DNA of 64,000 nt from Atriophallophorus winterbourni (GCA_013407085.1 JACCGJ010003603.1:23096-87095), one strand, 5' to 3'. Shown: positions 35,331 to 46,998, counted from the stretch's first letter. Notes: a model not told the origin generated them from the letters alone. Program-made: numbers and translations.

Positions 35331-38300
35331 AGTATCGACCACTGATAGTTATTCAAGTCGATAATACTTGGCGTTACCTAATAATTTTATCACTTTCTCG
35401 GTAACGTATACTTATTATAAAAATCTCGAAAACTGATCTATTCTACTTTTTCGTTTCGTTTTATCTGTTTTAATATTCCACTGGCACACGCATTAATAGA
35501 ACAGAACTGGGTGGTCGATCCTACGCAAGGGATGGCGTTGTTGAGTTGCGAGAGTTATGATTATCCGATGATAATGGTCAACATTTCAACTACACCAATG
35601 ATGCAATTTTCTTCTGATTCCAGCTTCTAGTTTTACAATAGACTGTCTTCCTGATCGAGATCAGTGTCTGGTACTCCCGCGGACTATGAACAAACGTGGT
35701 TGAAAACACCTATTCCACAATCGCTTAACTAGGGGTCTCTGTGGAACAGTTTCATGTTCGTAATATTGAGGTTTCAACTACATGTCAGTTATTACAATGA
35801 CTCGAATGAGTGCTGTTTACAGCGATTTATCATTTCTGCTATGTTGTTCACCACGAATTGTGAGTTTGTATATAGGTAATTGATTGTGGATTTGTATATA
35901 AGGGTGAAGCTGAAAGCTTGATAATCTGTTCGACCCTTCAATAGTCGCACATTGATCGTTTTTTGTGATTGCCGAATTAATTATAAGCCACTACTCGTAT
36001 GATTGTAGAAACCATGGTTCATAAGGCGAAGTCGGTGTAGAAAATTTTGGGTCACTAATTCTGACGTCATGCGTAAGGTTTCTGTGTTTTTCTCTCCAGA
36101 TGGTTCTAAATGATTTTATTTATCCTCGTGTTATGAATGTTAGTTTCAGAGCTTCGGCGCCGTCACCTCAATAGTTTGGACACCAAGGTATTTTTAAAGC
36201 TTCCCTAATGCTGCTTCGTGAGTTGCGATGGTGTTGGGCACGTGTAGTGGATCTTATAAGTAACGAACAAGAGGATATCGGAGACCTACTCATGGACAGG
36301 CAGTAACACAACAGTACTGATTTTTCACTTTTTCTTTTCTCCTTTTCTTTGAAACTGTTTTTAATTTATAGACGGCGTCATTACAGAAAAAATACGATTG
36401 AGAATACAAGTGTTAAACTGTGAGTCAACTCGAAATACTTGAAAAAGCCGTCCATTACCAAACTACTGATTAACTTGGTGTCGTTTCTAATGGACTTTGT
36501 GCTGCATCTACCTGTACAATATGAAGTTAAGATGCACTAGGCTTAATTTCTCGTTGTATTGGTGTTTGATCATTTTCCCAACAAGTTCGGACCAAGTTTA
36601 ACATATTTTATTCAAGAACGTAGTTTTAAGGGGCTTAGGACTTATGTACATGTTATTCATAGGTTTGGGGATGCAGAACGTTTCCAACACAGCTACATCA
36701 TGCAAATACAATATATCACAGAAAATCTCCATTATTGCTTCATCGGTTGATTTATCAACTCTGGACTCCCAAAAGGATTAAACTCTTACCATCCCTCTAC
36801 TCAATTTGAACTTTTTGCTAAGTTTCCGGATTTCTATCCACAAGAACACACCAGCTAAGTTCTTTGCTGTGGTCTTCAAAAGCTCACTACGCAAAAGCAA
36901 ATCCTATAGCAAGATCATTTTCATAGTTGACTTAAATTTCAAGCAGTCTGAGCGGGTCCATAATTGATGGAGTAGGTGTACAAAATAGTCATATCAATGA
37001 CATTGGTTCAACTAACCTCAAGTACTCGCTGCTGCGCAACCATCGCTATTCTTATTTATAATGTTTTAGTTTGACCCCTATTAACGTAACACTCGTTTCC
37101 TCCACGTTTTGTCAAATCACGCTTAGTCAACGAAAAGAATGTACACTGTTTGTCTGTCGCCTAAACTGGTTGCCGGACGTTTGAACTGTATTAGATCGAA
37201 TACCTATCATGTCCACTTTGGGATTATATTGCACCGTGACTTTATGGTTTTGAACATGAGGGTTTTCGCTGAACCTTCAGATGAGAAGCTGGCCTCGGCT
37301 CCGTAACGTTTATCTACCTGGGCAGACGAGCCATTTGCAGTAGCATTTTAAAGGTGACTGCCTGATAAAATGAAAGTTTTTCAAGACTTTCCGGCACATT
37401 TGCATTTGCAGCACTGTCCTGTGCGGTGTGTGAAGATGCGATGTTTATCTGTTTATCTCTACCGAAGCCTTCTACGTTGTTGCGCTATAAGAGCAAACGT
37501 TGAAACAAGTTAATCATTCCATATTCTCGATTGTTTATTCATCGTTTTTTGGTTAGAAATTGTTTCACTTGGCTCTCGGAAAAAGTTGAATTTTTCGCTC
37601 TGAAGGTCGATATGTATATAAAAAAACAGTGCCATATGTTACTGATCATTTTAAGTTTTGGATGATTTCATCAGTGTCGTTATCAATGGCAGCAGAAGAA
37701 GAAGTTATGATGAAATAATAACAATCGATCAGAGCTTTAATGTAAATCACAAAATTTGTAAGACTGTATATATATGCCATGTATTATGTATATATATATG
37801 AATATATGCATATATATGCATATATATGATGCTTATTGCATTATGCATAAATATATATATATAATATATATATATAGATATATATATTATATATATATAT
37901 ATATTAATGACTGAAGGAGAGCAAACAAACTGGCACTGCGCACCGTATAAGGCATTTGCAGATTGGATCTCAACTGGAGTAAGTTTTATAACTATATCGC
38001 CCGTGTTCTGTCTTGATTCGAGACATCAATGAAGACGTCTAATCCAGAAGTGACATTGTGTGATTCTGACAATCAATTGTATCAGACGCATCCCTCCGTG
38101 AGCTAGGCACACAAAAGTGAATTTTCGGGTGTCATTAGATTTCAGCCAATGTATATTATACAAATAAGGAATAAGCTAGCTGAAGACTGCGGAATGTTCG
38201 AGATGTCGATGTAGGGTTGACCTGGAATAAAATTTCACTTGAGTACCACGTGGCTCAATTTGGCATACAACATTCACCAATTAAAACGATGGTATACAAT

Positions 38301-38387
38301 ATTATTCGCTGCATTGAAGTACTAGGGCCAGATTGTGCATTCAATGTCTGATAAAGATCTATCAAAATTATATTTTTCGTGTCAGGA
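35331..38387. other. Unassigned intron stretch with an AT microsatellite
   Basis: Three kilobases without recognised genes or transposon proteins. The only clear structure is the TA-rich microsatellite at 37768-37905. Confidence 0.35.
37768..37905. repeat. TA-rich microsatellite
   Basis: Long runs of alternating T and A with short interruptions (CATGTA, ATGCATA). The sequence is highly self-complementary and could extrude as a cruciform. It is also a likely site of assembly error. Confidence 0.9.
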
Positions 38388-39535
38388 TATATATAATCAC
38401 TCTCTCTAAATTTAAAATCCTTTTCCACAATTTATGAAAATCCAGACCTAGCAATCCCGGTTCACATTATTGTGTGGGAAACGATTCTTATTTCGTTTGT
38501 GATATGGCGATTATTTCGATTGGTATAATTTCGTTATCTTCCAAACACTTTCGTAGATCTCATCGTTCTTGTCAAATGAACTTCTCAGAGCGTTAGACGA
38601 CTGGACAAAGGAGTTAAATTGGAGTTCTTGCATCCATGTCTGTTAACTCGACATTTCGAAAGAGATTGACAGAGTCAATCATCATTTGGTTCTTCATGGT
38701 TGTGCGACTATCTGTCTGATCGCGACGCCTGAGTTGAAGTTAACGGAGCGCGATCCCGAATATTCAAGTCCACCAGTGGAGACCCACAAGGATCTGAGCT
38801 AGCCCCGTTCCTCATTCTGCTCTACATAAATGATTTACCTTCCAACCTCATATCGTCCAAAATGGTCCTGTTCGTGGATGATATGGAACTTTGGACTCAA
38901 ATGAGTTCTGCAGAGGATTGTGAGAAACTGCAAATGGATTTGAACAGCGTGTCTTATAGGGCAGCTATAAATTACATGCCATTCAACATACAGAAATGTA
39001 ACGTGATTCATCTAGGCAAGAAATTTCCCTGGACATATCGATTGGGAGCTGAAAACCTAGCATGGAGCTCGTTAGAAAAGATCTCGGAGTGTGGATTAGC
39101 GGAAACCTGCCAGAAAATATGTTGACGTGCAAACAGATTGTTGGGTATGTTTCGAAGAATATTGGGAAGATTTTAACTTTCAACCTTACCAGGTATATGG
39201 AATGTCTACCTTCAACCTAACGTGGAGTATGCGGTAGAGGTCTGGGCTCCTTGACTGCGATAAGACATCGCTCTCTCCGATAAAATCTAACATAGAGCAA
39301 CAACGTTGGTGATGAAACTTCGCAATGTGCTGGACACCGCAAGATTGCGACGTCTGGGTCTATGCGACTTCACCCAAAGGAGGATACGACGCGATATTAT
39401 TTTTACATATAGAATTGTGTCTACTGAAGGACAACCACTAAAGTACTCGCTCGATGTGTGTGATGTAAAGTGACACACGGACATAACTTATCCCTTTACG
39501 TTCCAAGTTCCCGTATTGATTGTCGGCGCCAATAT
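38388..39535 (+). mobile_element. Chimeric LINE block G, sister of block F
   Basis: Matches 31979-33262 from the first base of the shared 5' flank, with the same missing ~45 bp. Protein traces include MVLFVDDMELWTQM (a decayed active site with V for A) and the thumb blocks near 39280. Frames are broken. Confidence 0.75.
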
Positions 39536-39974
39536 GTCTGCATAGTTCAAGGGTTGTTTGGGAAAGCAGTTTCAAATGCTACAGTCGTAAATTATATCGG
39601 TTAGTACACAGGCGGAAACTATATTAATTTTAATTTACGTAATATTGTCATATTTATAGATCGTTGGAATTTAAATGAGCAGAATATCATGATTTATTGA
39701 TTGTTAGCCTAGATATTCGCTGTAGTATATCAGGCCTTATAAAAAACTTACAAAGATCCACGACAGAAGGTGAATGACTCGTAGAAAAAAAATCATCTGA
39801 CAAATAATGGACTGTTCTCAGAGGTTACATAACACGGATGTTTAAACCTGTTTGAAATTTGGACAAACATGAATCCGGCAAATAGCATATCACCGTATTT
39901 TATGTTAAGCGAAACCAACGGCAAGCATAGTGCATCTCCCAATTATTAATTAGTAACGATTTAACTGTAGACGA

Positions 39975-40365
39975 ATGACCAAGGTGACTGTTAAGACAAA
40001 GATCACGGTATTGTTCGCGTTATTATTAAATAGTATACTGTACGTCATGGAAACAGGACACGATGCGAAGCTGAATGCATTCCATTTACGAAGCATCTGG
40101 CGTATCCTAAACACATCTTGTATGGACGAAATAAAAAATGCTGAGGTTATGATGATACGACTGAGCCGACATTGCTGGTCAGGTTTTGTGTACAAAAATT
40201 ATAATAATCGAACTCCAAAACATCTAATCTGTGGTGGGTTGAAATCTAGAAGTTAACATTTGGTTAGACTGCACCAGCGGTAGAAAGACGTATGCAAAAG
40301 AGATATGAAATAAGCCGGCATTGCAGAGCAATGCACCAGCGTGCAGTTGACACGGAATGATCAAT
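39975..40365 (+). mobile_element. RTE-type LINE fragment, C-terminal end
   Basis: A 93-residue frame aligns with the end of RTE-type polyproteins: LNSILYVMETG, then LNAFHLRSIWRILNTSCMDE, then a basic tail with KDVCKRDMK near 40290. It belongs to a different subfamily from the RTE element at 42.3 kb, which reads LQSFHNNCLRRIIGVKW at this place. No other RTE domain remains. Confidence 0.6.
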
Positions 40366-40886
40366 TACTGTTAAACTGTATTACTGCTGTGGAAGAGATT
40401 ATCTATTGTGTATATGAGTGTCTATCAATTCGCTAAGTTTTAGAACATGGAAACATAAATGAGCTTGCGATTTACATTATTGGTCTATATCCGCAAACAA
40501 TCTTTTCGTGTTGTTAAATGGTAAATATTCAACCAAAATAAATGGAATCCTTGAATCCTCAAATCAGTTTTTTTTTCGACTTAGACTATCTGATGTGGTC
40601 ATTGTTCCCGAATCAACAAAGCCAGAATTTTAACAAGTGACCCAGCTTTTCCAGTGAAGTTATTTGGATTTACCCTAATTCATTGCATCCATACAATTTC
40701 AAGATGAATTCTCGAATCGTGGCATTAACTGCAGTGTGTCGGGATGTTATGTTGTGCTAATAACGCTAGAGTTCTTCAATCTCTAGACAGCTGAGTGGAT
40801 AGTTAATAATAGACAATCAATAGTTCGGCCACTTTTTATTCACGTTTTCAATTGTGAGTTTCGAAATACAATTCACTCTGAACAAA
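40366..40886. other. Unassigned spacer
   Basis: Nothing recognised in this short AT-rich stretch. Confidence 0.35.
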
Positions 40887-41154
40887 AAGCTCATTTTTCA
40901 TGTATTTCCATCGCACACAAACGTAACGACCGGTTTCGCGCATTTTGCACTCATAGGGTATGGACAGTGGGATTAGAATCCGCATGCGTTTTAACTCACT
41001 CTTGAAACAGTGGAAGAATGGTTAACAAGTTGTGCTTGTATGCCACTGTTTCAAGTGCATGCCTATCCTGATGATACTGCACCTACCCGATAAGTGTAAA
41101 CCGCACGAAACTGGTCGTGGTGTGTGTGTGATGGAGGTGCATGCAAATGAGCTT
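40887..41154. repeat. Palindromic foldback repeat, unit 1
   Basis: The left half (40887 to about 41030) is approximately the reverse complement of the right half. The outer end reads AAGCTCATTT and its inverse AAATGAGCTT. Shared inner blocks are CCATCACACAC, CGACCGGTTTCG and CTTGAAACAGTGG with their inverses. No protein is encoded. This looks like a foldback or MITE-type element. Confidence 0.65.
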
Positions 41155-41269
41155 CTCTTATTAACAGTCATTGTTTTTAAAATCAGTCTTCATGAGTAAG
41201 GGCTTATGTGATTAAACACGTTGGTCTTACCAACCTTACGCAACAGCGGCATACAATCGCAAATTGTTC

Positions 41270-41540
41270 ACCATTATTTCACTGTTTTATGCGCATGCGC
41301 ATCCTGATCATATTGCCCTACTTGATGAGTGCAAACAGCACGAAACTGGTCGTGAGGTGTGTGTATGTTGTGGAGATCCATGCAAATGAGCTTTTGTAAA
41401 CAAAGATACTCGTTTACATGCATCGGCATCGCGAAAACCCGAAAAGAGTTTTGCATCTGTTTGCCAAGTGTGATTAAGAATTGCATGCCTTCAAAGTGTG
41501 GAAGAATTGTAAACAATGTTTGTGCTTGTTAGCCACTGCT
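41270..41540. repeat. Foldback repeat, unit 2 (partial)
   Basis: The same blocks as unit 1: GCATCCTGAT, GAGTGCAAACAGCACGAAAC, TGGTCGT and CATGCAAATGAGCTT, followed by a degenerate second half ending TGTGCTTGTTAGCCACTG. Confidence 0.55.
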
Positions 41541-41654
41541 GCCTAAGGCTAGCACGAAAAACCTGTTTAATAACATGTGGTCATTCATTTGTAGACAAGG
41601 TTAAACAAATAACCATGTGCAAATAAAATAGAATTATTTGTAGTCATGATCATG

Positions 41655-41800
41655 AACAATGATGCTCATCTGCATGCGTTTTCATCACACACACCTCAAG
41701 GCCGGTTTCGCGTTGTGCGCACGCAGCAAAATGGAACAGTACGATCGTGATATGTATTCCTTCAAACAATGAAAGAATGATAAACTATTTGTACTTGATA
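41655..41800. repeat. Foldback repeat, unit 3 (single arm)
   Basis: One arm only: GATGCTCATCTGCATGCGTT, CATCACACACACC, GGCCGGTTTCGCG, and a tail AATGAAAGAATGATAAAC. It ends about 200 bp before the next Ig exon. Confidence 0.55.
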
Positions 41801-42012
41801 GCTAACTATACCGAACATTGACTTACAAGCGTGACTTATCTCAGACAGATTTTCGAAAAACAAGGTGCAACTGAATCTAACGATTTATAGACATCGTAAC
41901 GGTGATTTAACTTGCTGGAAATCCGTTTGGTTTATCTTCGGTCATCTTGAACGTTTTATAAATGAATAATTATTATAATAAATTACTTGTATTATTATCC
42001 ACCTATCCACAG

Positions 42013-42164
42013 TAAAAACACCGGAAATCTCCTACACGTTAGCTTTCGGTGAAGTCGCTTCTCTCAGTTGTGTGGCGGATATTTTCATTTCCGAATTGAC
42101 TCAAACTTGGATCATCAACGGGGACAGTCACAAGTTCACATTCACCGCCATGGATAAGAAATAA
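42013..42164 (+). CDS. Ig-superfamily gene, exon c (A to C strands of an Ig domain)
   Basis: After the acceptor CCACAG at 42007-42012 come two bases of a split codon and then an Ig start: TPEISYTLAFGEVASLSC with the B-strand cysteine, and TQTWIINGD with the C-strand tryptophan. The acceptor phase 1 fits the donor of exon 1878-2006. Layout and size resemble exon 47787-47938. The frame runs into TAA at 42162. No canonical GT donor is found at the expected place; the sequence there is GGATAAG. The exon end is therefore uncertain, and either a non-canonical donor or a lesion must be assumed. Confidence 0.6.
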
Positions 42165-42267
42165 CGACAACGGTGTGTTATATCATAGACAGAATACAAT
42201 GCATATTGTACCACATTGTAAACATCAAAATTTAACATACATAGGTGTTTATCTATATTTAGTAAAT

Positions 42268-42279
42268 GTTTTGTATTCA
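42268..42279. repeat. Candidate target-site duplication of the RTE element, left
   Basis: The 12 bases GTTTTGTATTCA recur exactly at 45756-45767, just after the end of the RTE coding region. Confidence 0.55.
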
Positions 42280-42690
42280 AAACATTGGTTCCCAAGGTTG
42301 TAACAGCCGGGGGTGGTGGTGGGGATAAGCTCCCGCTACCTACAAAATGCTCCCTTACGGCGTGCGTCTCAAATAGCCTCTGACAACCGAAGCCCAACTC
42401 CTGGCCTGCTCGTGGCGAAACTGCTTCTACTGACAGGAGAAGGGGCGAAGGCGTGTGACTGGCGCCTCAAAACCAGTTCGCTTCGGGTAGATGGAGCTCG
42501 TCAGCCTGGGAGGGCAGTCCATCTAGGGGATGGAAACCCTGACTCCAAACCTCCGCTTTCTGCGGATTACACAATCACAATACTCCGCCGAGGAGGGTCC
42601 CAAGCCCGTCTGCAAAAGGAGGAGGGTTAGACGCGGGGTCAGCAACCCCACTCTGTAAAAACCTCAAACCGCTACTGAAACCAAAGCAAC

Positions 42691-43545
42691 ATGTCATACA
42701 AAGTAAGATCTCCATGCTTGAATCGAAAAGAAACCTCATCTGAGGTAAAAATGAAGCAGACTGGTGAAAGCCCACCGGAAGCCAGTCAGCAGATGAATCT
42801 TCTGTCGATGAAAGCAACAACTAAGATTGCCACATGGAACGTCCGTACGATGTATGAGACCGGAAAGGCTGCACAGGTCGCGAAAGAAATGCAAAAGTAT
42901 GGTATACAACTGCTGGGAATATGTGAAAGCAGATGGAATGGATCTGGCATGCTGATTTTGACATCCGGGGAACGGATTATTTACTCAGGTCATGAAGATG
43001 AGAACCATAGTCATTCGGAAGGCGTCGCCATTATGTTATCCCCAATAGCTGCAGGCGCTCTCATTGGATGGGAACCCGTTGACTCACGGATAATCACAGC
43101 CAGATTCAACTCCAAGGGGAGAAATGTGACGGTAATTCAATGTTATGCACCCACAAACAATGCTAGCCTTGAGTCGAAAGAAGAATTTTACGTGCGTCTG
43201 CAGTCTGTCCTAGACAAGACACCCAAGCGAGATATCAAGATTTTGATGGGTAACATGAACGCGAAATTGGGTCCAGACAACACAGGGAGAGAATCTGTGA
43301 TGGGTACGCATGCCCTAGGTGAAATGAATGAAAACGGTGAACTTTTCGCAGATTTTTGCGCGCTCAACGATCTGGTCATCGGAGGCAACATCTTTCAACA
43401 CCGAAACATCCACAAGGCCACCTGGACATCACCTGATGGTGTTACTGCCAATCAAATCGATCACCTATCGATTTCACGAAAATGGAGACATAGTCTCCTT
43501 GATACACGCGTAATGCGAGGTGCGGATGTTGCTTCAGACCACTAA
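42691..43545 (+). pseudogene. RTE ORF, AP-endonuclease part
   Basis: 284 residues. Catalytic blocks are TKIATWNVRTMYETGK, GICESRWNGSG (metal-binding Glu), VIQCYAPT, ILMGNMNAKLG, ATWTSPDG and NQIDHLSIS, ending DVASDH. In the G-D-x-N block the usual Asp is Asn (GNMN), which would impair catalysis. A TAA at 43543-43545 follows SDH, and the same frame continues into the linker, so this is a nonsense lesion inside a longer protein. The first ATG is taken as start because the leader upstream is stop-rich. Confidence 0.85.
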
Positions 43546-43551
43546 CTTCTA

Positions 43552-45750
43552 ATGGCCAAAATTAAAATCAAGTTGAGAGCTTTCAGCGAAACCGGCAGTC
43601 GGCCTAGTGTAAAGTACCACATGGAGAAACTAAGGGAAATGCGTACAAGAGAGATTTTCTCAATCTCACTGAAAAACAGATTCGAATCGCTCAACAACTT
43701 AACCCCTGAGCTCCCAATAAATGAACACTGGACCGCTCTGAAAGACTGTTGGCAATACACTTGTAAGCACGTAATTGGCAGACGGGTAAAGAAAGACAAA
43801 AAGTGGATCTCGAGTGAGACTTGGACACTGATCAACTCGAGAAGGCAGCTGAAACAACAGATCCTCCGGTGTAAGGATACCAAGCAGAAAAACCAACTGA
43901 TCAAACAATACGGCTCCCTAGATAAAGACGTCAAACGAAGTGCCAGAAGTGACAAGAGGCGGTTCTATGAAATGCTGGCAAAGGAGGCGGAAAATGCAGC
44001 AGAAAAGAGAGACCTGAACACCGTCTACAACATTACCAGAACCTTATCAGGAAGGAAAATAACTTACGGCAAAATAATAAAGGACGGTGAAGGTAACCTT
44101 AACAGTCAGGAATCGGTGCAAAGAAAGCGATGGATGGAGCACTTCAAGGAACTCCTAAATCGACCAGCACCTACTTCAGTCACTGACATCCCACCTGCAA
44201 CAAATTTGCTAGACGTAAACACCGACCCCCCCCCGGTCGAAATGAAATCCTTTCTGCCTTAAAATCACTAAAGAATGGCAAAGCACCAGGCCCAGATGGG
44301 ATTCCACCAGAAGCTCTGAAGGCTGATTTGGACACCTCGGCTGATATGTTACTTCCTCTGCTGCAGAAAATCTGGTCAGAAAGACGGGTCCCAAATGATT
44401 GGAAGAGAGGTCATTTGGTCAAACTTCCTAAGAAATGGGATCTGAGGCTATGCAAAAACTGGCGAGGTATCATGCTGCTCTCAGTCCCTAGTAAAGTACT
44501 TACACGCATCATCCTTATGCGTTTGCGCGACGCTATCGACCAAGTGTTACGGCCAGAGCAATCAGGCTTCAGAAAACAAAAGTCTGGCATCGACCAAATT
44601 GCGCCCCTCCGCATAATAATTGAACAAAGCATTGAATGGCAATCGCCTCTTTGCCTCAACTTCATAGATTTTGAGAAAGCCTTCGACAGTGTGGACCGCG
44701 AATTCATATGGAAGCTTTTGCCACACTATGGGGTCCCACCGCTGTACATAGACCTCATAAAGCAGCTGTATGAAGGTGCCTCCTGTCAGGTAATTCACAA
44801 CGGAAGACTGACCGATCCATTTGCAGTTGAGACTGGCGTTCGCCAGGGATGCCTGTTGTCCCCAATGATTTTTTTGTTGGTAATAGACTGGATAATGAAA
44901 CAGACAGTAAAAGGTGAGAGGAATGGTATCGATTGGAAGGAATCCGAGCATTTGGAGGATCTGGAATACGCTGATGATGTCTGCTTGATATCACGTGACC
45001 CCCCAACGTCTTCAGAGAAAGACCGATAGACTAGCACACTTTGCTTCATATGCAGGACTACGCGTGAATACCGAAAAAACAGAAGTCCTCCGTGTGCTAA
45101 CTGATGAGCACCCATCAATCACCATCAATGGTGAAGCAGTCAAAGACGTCACGCAATTCGTCTACCTCGGCAGCATTGTTTCAATAAGTGGTGGCACGGA
45201 CGAAGACATAGTCGCCAGAATCGGCAAAGCAAGATACGCGTTCATAGCTTTGAAACCCGTTTGGGAGTCGAAGGTTCTATTAAAACGCACGAAACTCCGT
45301 ATATTCCGAAGCAACGTCAAATCCGTGCTACTCTATGGATCGGAAACCTGGCGAGTGACAGCAAAGTCCTCTGGCCGCTTGCAATCATTCCACAATAATT
45401 GCCTCCGTCGAATTATTGGGGTAAAATGGCCAGAAAAGATAAGGAATCAAGACCTGTGGCAGATTGCTGCTGAGGACCCGATCGCCCAGCAGATCAGTAA
45501 AAGAAAGTGGAGATGGGTTGGGCACACTTTGCGGAAACCTAATGATGACATCACGCGTCATGCTCTGGTATGGAACCCAATCGGGAAGAGACGGGTCGGA
45601 CGCCGAAGGCTATCTTGGAAGCGCTAGTTTGAAGAGGAGATCCGCAAGTGTGGACTTAACTGGAACGACGTCAAACTGGCTGCTATGGAGAGACCAAAGA
45701 GGAGACAAGTTGCCGAGGCCCTATGTTCCTCCAGGAACTCAAGGGATTAA
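43552..45750 (+). pseudogene. RTE ORF, linker and reverse transcriptase
   Basis: The linker (43552-44262) is basic. A frameshift falls in a run of nine C at 44226-44234. Reverse transcriptase follows with NGKAPGPDGIPPEAL, CKNWRGIMLLSVPSK, NFIDFEKAFDSVDREF, GVRQGCLLSPMIFLL and the intact active site LEYADDVCLIS. A second frameshift is at a run of six C near 45000. The C-terminal part has FVYLGSIVSISGGTDEDI, SVLLYGSETW and RKWRWVGHTLRK. A TAG at 45625-45627 interrupts the last stretch, which ends at TAA 45748-45750. All polymerase motifs are well preserved. Confidence 0.9.
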
Positions 45751-45755
45751 GTCAA

Positions 45756-45767
45756 GTTTTGTATTCA
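45756..45767. repeat. Candidate target-site duplication of the RTE element, right
   Basis: Exact copy of 42268-42279, six bases after the RTE stop codon. Confidence 0.55.
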
Positions 45768-46289
45768 GTCTTGAATGAAAATACTTGCATGCAATTTATG
45801 GTATACTGCAGAGAAAAATTGATATTACAAAGAGATTTTTCGATCCGTAAAACAGAAATTATTATTTTCCAACCACTCTAATTAATTTTTCTGTATGGGG
45901 TAATCATAAATCTAGTCTCATTTCTCTACAGAGAAACTTGTTCCAGCTTTTATAACTTTTGGTTGAAAAATCATTTGGCGTTATATCAACCATAGGGTCG
46001 AAATTTAGGCGAACGATATATATGTATAATTTATAGGGATCCGAGTTCGTGCAAATGTAAAGCCGGAAAGGATTTTGAATTACATGTTAACGTATCACGG
46101 TTTTCTCCTAGAATTGCTTCAAATAATGATTTGATTATATATATATATATAATGATAAGTTGTACTATTGCATACCTGAGATACCTGATTCTTATTGCTA
46201 TATTTTACTCTCGGACTTGCCTATAATGTTATGGAATGTTTCCCGAAATTAATTTCTACAAATGTCATGAATCCTTTGTTAATGCATAG
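45768..46289. other. Intron sequence before Ig exon d
   Basis: AT-rich, with a short TA run near 46135-46152. Nothing else recognised. Confidence 0.45.
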
Positions 46290-46588
46290 GTCATGCAATT
46301 ATGATGAATATACCTGGAGCGCCAACTACCCAACAGTCATTGCGATGCGTACTTAACGGTCCGAAGCTCTCTGAAACCATCGATGGCTCAGTGCACTCTG
46401 TTCGATTTACACCGTCTGATGGCTCAATTCAGATTGCTGTTCGCATTGCGGAACATTCAGTTTACTCGAAGACATTTCTGATCGGTGAATTTTTACGAAT
46501 TTCGTGTGTCGCCATCGGTGACCCGCTTCCTACACCCAGATGGCGGTTCTCCACATCGGGCAACACACTAGAAATTGAGGTGCCTAAT
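46290..46588 (+). CDS. Ig-superfamily gene, exon d (duplicate of exon a)
   Basis: 299 bp from the acceptor GCATAG (46284-46289) to the donor GTGAGT at 46589, phases 1 to 0. It encodes the F strand of one domain (QSLRCVLNG), a G strand and linker, then the A to C strands of the next: GEFLRISCVAIGDPLPTPRW, with B-strand cysteine, the typical G-D-P-x-P turn and the C-strand tryptophan. Length, phases and strand layout equal exon 405-703. A second possible donor with the same phase is GTGCCT at 46580. Confidence 0.75.
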
Positions 46589-46861
46589 GTGAGTCTATCT
46601 TATGGTTTCTCTTTCCTCTCAAAATAATTCATTCGTTGATTAAATGTATCAGTTTTCCTATAGTAAACGCGAGATGAGTGAATGATTTTTCATTAAAATT
46701 TATTCAATACAATGAGAATTTGGTTTTTCCTTAATGAATTCATTGTAGGTTCATCAAATAGACCTGTAATTCACATCCTTGATAATTTGTGATAAATAGC
46801 TCAGTATTGTGCTGACATTACCGACATTTTATCCACATTTTTAAATCTAACATTTCAACAG

Positions 46862-46998
46862 GTGTTTTTTCCGGGTTTCACCACGGAACAGCAGGGAAAG
46901 TTTGCGGACTGTGAACAGCGCAACGATTGATCACGCAGGTATATATACTTGTCAATATCCGAAAATGTTGAGTCAACAATTTACCGTGAATGTTGAAG
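46862..46998 (+). CDS. Ig-superfamily gene, exon e (E to G strands of an Ig domain)
   Basis: From the acceptor TTTCAACAG to the donor GTGAGT at 46999. Read with one leading base it is open throughout and gives SATIDHAGIYTCQYP, the D-x-A-G-x-Y-x-C signature of an Ig F strand, then FTVNVE. The donor is phase 1 and joins exon 47787-47938 in frame. The one-base start does not fit the phase-0 end of exon d. The same clash exists at 703/1878, so a missed micro-exon or an unusual donor is possible. Confidence 0.7.

Larger units (their letters stand above)
2007..42012 (+). other. Giant ~40-kb intron of the Ig gene
   Basis: The donor at 2007 and the acceptor at 42011-42012 have matching phase 1, and the next Ig domain starts right after the acceptor. 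Everything between is explained by mobile elements, duplications or unassigned AT-rich DNA. The intron holds most of the LINEs, the first Gypsy element, all three Penelope-like pieces and the inverted copy of exon a. That exons 405 and 1878 belong to the same transcript as the exons beyond 42 kb is inferred from phase, order and homology; transcript evidence would be decisive. Confidence 0.45.
42280..45755 (+). mobile_element. RTE-type LINE, nearly complete
   Basis: A GC-richer 5' leader (42300-42690), one long endonuclease plus reverse-transcriptase coding region (42691-45750) and a 3' UTR of only a few bases, as is usual for RTE elements. Exact 12-bp repeats flank it. Only two stops and two frameshifts separate it from an open frame. 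It is clearly the youngest-looking element here. It sits in an intron of the Ig gene in sense orientation. The nearest known relatives are RTE elements such as SR2 of schistosomes; the subfamily was not tested. Confidence 0.9.

Noticed and set aside
37768..37905. TA repeat as a replication origin or promoter
   Set aside because: A plain microsatellite explains it; nothing nearby supports a regulatory role.
44562..44951. Minus-strand ORFs across the RTE reverse transcriptase
   Set aside because: Antisense shadows of a well-recognised coding region.
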